Source: Gorsachius magnificus
Lineage: Eukaryota > Chordata > Aves > Pelecaniformes > Ardeidae
Direction: 5' to 3'
DNA: 64,000 nt
NCBI GenBank assembly: GCA_034008185.1
Contig: CM067095.1
Coordinates: 9,284,610 to 9,348,609, forward strand
Of the stretch, positions 61,019-64,000 are shown piece by piece. How positions within the stretch are numbered: the first letter of the stretch is position 1; the number at the start of each line of letters is the position of its first letter. The notes under the pieces are model-generated. The model was not told the origin of the DNA, made no database searches, and was given only the letters and a program-made list of their open reading frames with translations. The translations under genes were made by a program, and so were the position numbers.

Positions 61019-64000
61019 CTAGGGACAAAGAGAAAAACAAGTTAAAACAATTAAAACAATGACATTAACTGATACAGTAGGAAACCCCACTGGATGCTAA
61101 ATGCAAATCTCAATTCAAGCAAGGAATAAGGACAGGAATCGTTAGGAGAACTGTTAAAAGACTGCCTGCTTGTCTTTCACTCACCCCAGATCTTCAAAGT
61201 ATGACAGGTTTGTAACAATCTAATTCATGACTCCCAAATATGTCAACCAATAAAAGAAAATCACCACAGATCGCAGGACATTGTTCACTGAAGGATCAAG
61301 TTCACAAAGCCATCTAAGCAGTTAAAAATTCACCTTGGAATCAGACTTACAAACTCATCTAAAGAGGATAAGACCTAACTGATGTGAGCAGGAGTTAGGC
61401 ACTTAATTACTTGAAGGCTCACAAGACCCCTGCCTGTATCTGCAGGCTGGTGCCTGTGTGCCCTTGTAAACTGCTCCCAGTGCTGCTTTGACGATGTACC
61501 AGTAGTTTGGTAGTCTGCGCAGGGGGAAAACTGAAACACCAGTCTTCTGGAAGATGCATTTATCATGACAAGGTGGCACTTCACATGAACTGGCAGCTTT
61601 GTTCTGCTACGATTAGCAAAGGAAACCGTACCACTGATTTTTACCAGAACAACTAGATATTGAAAACACACATACATACAACCAAAAAAAAATAACCACA
61701 GCTCCTTTAGAACCTCTGGGGCAAGACACATTCAGACGCTAAATTTTCAGGTGTCTCCTCCAGCTAACACTGTTTTCAGGAATTTACCACAGCCATTATC
61801 ACACTGAGAGAGAAAAACCCTTCTGGCATGGGTTTTTTTTTTCCTCCCCAGGTACACTGCATGCAGCAGCCTACCAGAAATGGATCTTTTTGTATTCAAC
61901 AGCAAGAAGCAGATCCTTTTAGTACAAGCTCTCAGCACACAGTAATGTTCATCCCTCTCTTGAAACATTAAGAACTACAAGATCACTCAATACTGTAAAA
62001 TTGTCAGCTAACTCTTCAAGAACAATTTCCTAAATCATGTCTCAAAAAATCAGACTTCCATCATGTGCTTATTCTTGACAGCTTTATTTATCCTTCTCTG
62101 TCTCCTGCTTTGTCCTCTACTTTGCAGCCAAAATGAGACAAAATATTACCAAATAAAAAAGACCAATGCAAAACCATCACAATCAGCTAATCTCTATTGA
62201 TTAAGATTGAACTCCCCCTTTCCAAGCTGGGCTAGTCAGGGTGGCAAGAAAGCCACCTGCAAAAGTACAGAGATCCTGTCCTGACAACTTGTCCACGTTG
62301 TCGTTTTAGGAAAGCTCACTGAACACCACAGGTAAGGTACAGGGATATGACTAAATATAAATATGCAACCGTCTCAGCTGAATATGTCACTTAACAGTTT
62401 TCTCTCCTATCACTCAAAGATGCATTTCCCTTTCCTTATTCACATCATAAGAAAATACAGTGACAATGCATTGACACCAAACTTTATTAATTGGTTTAAA
62501 ACAAAAATCACCAGAATCTGTTTTGGTGGCAGAAATTTTCAAGAAGCCTCTAATACATTAGCTAACAAACTCAGAAATGTAGATTTAATTAATACATTGA
62601 AGTTACTTTCTAAGGGAGTATGAAATCAAATCTCCTGTTTTCTTAGGTATGTCACCATACCTACTTCTTTGTACCATACTGAAAGAACAGACCAGGCAGC
62701 CTAATTACACACAGCATGTGTGTGTGTGCGTGCACACATTCATGCTGAGCACAGAGCATACATTCTCCATATCCATGCTGCCTGATGTTCAAAAATGAAG
62801 ACCGGTGACAGGACTAAGGGTACTCTAACAGAAGAATCAAATCTGAAGAGAAGTGTGAATCAGAAACAGAGATGACTACAATTCTCAGGGTCTTACTAAT
62901 CCTGCTAACACACCCAGTTGGATTCATTAGCACTGGCAGGACCAAATCCCACAGGGCAGCCTGGTACGATACAAAGGCAATACAAACAGATGGAACATGT
63001 AATTGCTACACTGGAACTTTAATCCAACCAGATGGCTCAGCCAGGAACTGCTTTCATGAAAAGCTCAGGTATACCAGACATGGTTCATTCTATTCTATGA
63101 GCCTCAAATCCAGTACTAAAAATTGTGCAGGGCCCGATGAATGGAGCTGCACTGACTTTGCTAAGGCTCACCAAGGGTTTCTCACACAGTTCTAAGAGCA
63201 GAGCCTCTTTTTAAACTTAGATACCCAATAATTTCTTATGTACAGGCCGCAAAGAACCACTGTCCTATTAATATATGTAAACGGATAACAGGGACTAGAG
63301 AAATGAAGCAAAAGCTGCCAAGAGTGGCATTCTGCGTGGGAGGGAGCTCACTGGTTCTCTGACAGCAGACTTCCTGAACGCTTGCGAAGTCTGGATGTAC
63401 GGCATTCAGAGCCTGCAATGTGTAGGCAGTTCTGAAAAGTGACATTTCTAAGCTTCACAAAACATACATACACAATTGGATTTGAAACATTGAAAATGCT
63501 ACACTATTTCCCAAAACATGGACAAAATCTTCATTCATGTTAACAGGACTAATGCAACTGCACAGAAAGAGGAATATCTTTTCCTTAGGGTGGAAGCCAA
63601 TATCCCTGAAGACCTCTGCTGATCTCCCTCAAGACTTTAGTTTGAATTCATGCCAACACTTGCTGACAAGCCTAAGAAGAATAAATATCAATGGCACTGC
63701 TGCTCCAGGGCTAATTTTCATTAAATAGCTATATAAAAACTAAATAAAGCTGGGTACCGAAAATAACAGCACATCAACAGGGACAGAAAACATACCAGTA
63801 CTCTGTAATGCAAGCAAAATGAACAATCTTCCCCCAGATGAGAGATCAAATCACATTGCAAAGAAAATACTCCATACTGTCATTTTCTAAGCAAGCAGAA
63901 AATATTTGTAGAACAGATTGATCGTTACATGCTGTAATGATTTTTTTAATCTTTTTTTTCCCCAATGATACAACCTCAAGTGTAAGGAAGTGGAATGCTG
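61019..64000 (-). other. AACS intron 5, partial
   Basis: The intron upstream of exon 6, running off the window. I looked on the minus strand for the next expected exon (the segment ending GAIWSSTSPDFGVN in human) and did not see it. It holds a short (TG)n tract near 62,715-62,739 and no other recognisable element. The open frames here look like chance. Confidence 0.8.
62715..62739. repeat. (TG)n/(CA)n microsatellite
   Basis: Alternating TG followed by GCGTGCACACA. It is alternating purine-pyrimidine DNA within AACS intron 5. Confidence 0.8.

Noticed and set aside
62872..63195. A 107-codon frame with a hydrophobic start and several Cys, resembling a small secreted protein.
   Set aside because: It sits in AACS intron 5 on the opposite strand. 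The hydrophobic start is weak and the Cys spacing matches no family I know.
1..64000. Endogenous retrovirus, LTR, DNA transposon, tRNA or other RNA gene.
   Set aside because: No paired LTRs, retroviral protein blocks, transposase or cloverleaf sequence was seen on reading. Old or short copies could have been missed without a search.

Overview
The window reads as vertebrate nuclear DNA, most likely from a bird. It has long non-coding stretches, a multi-exon gene with standard splice sites, one strong CpG island, few repeats, and a 5'-truncated CR1 LINE ending in the short ATTCTATG/ATTCTGTG-type repeats typical of avian and other sauropsid CR1. No bacterial genes, RNA genes, CRISPR arrays or proviruses were recognised.

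Right third (about 41,395-64,000, minus strand): the 3' two thirds of AACS, acetoacetyl-CoA synthetase. Thirteen coding exons can be placed to the base. Their phases agree at every junction and they encode 482 residues, which match the C-terminal part of the 672-residue human enzyme from about residue 191 to the end. The first exons, carrying about 190 residues, lie beyond position 64,000. One intron uses a GC-AG rather than a GT-AG splice pair. A canonical poly(A) signal lies about 1.16 kb past the stop codon.

Middle (about 22,560-41,395): intergenic, holding a short CR1 scrap, two possible ancient CORE-SINE/MIR-like relics, simple repeats, AT-rich blocks that look like conserved non-coding elements, and one unexplained 369-codon open frame.

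Left third (1-22,560): a large CpG island (about 20,900-22,560) contains a minus-strand first coding exon (21,471-21,555) encoding a signal peptide and ending at a GT donor. In mammals TMEM132B follows AACS in the same orientation, so this is inferred to be exon 1 of TMEM132B. Everything to its left would be the long first intron, in which no further exon was recognised. The CR1 copy (13,811-15,140) lies in that intron.

The two genes share orientation (AACS upstream, TMEM132B candidate downstream, both minus) but not function: AACS is a cytosolic enzyme of ketone-body use for lipid synthesis, while TMEM132 proteins are single-pass membrane proteins. I found no new multi-gene system. The more interesting items are the GC-AG intron, a perfect inverted repeat at the CR1 truncation point, the G-rich minisatellite in the CpG island, and the 369-codon frame.
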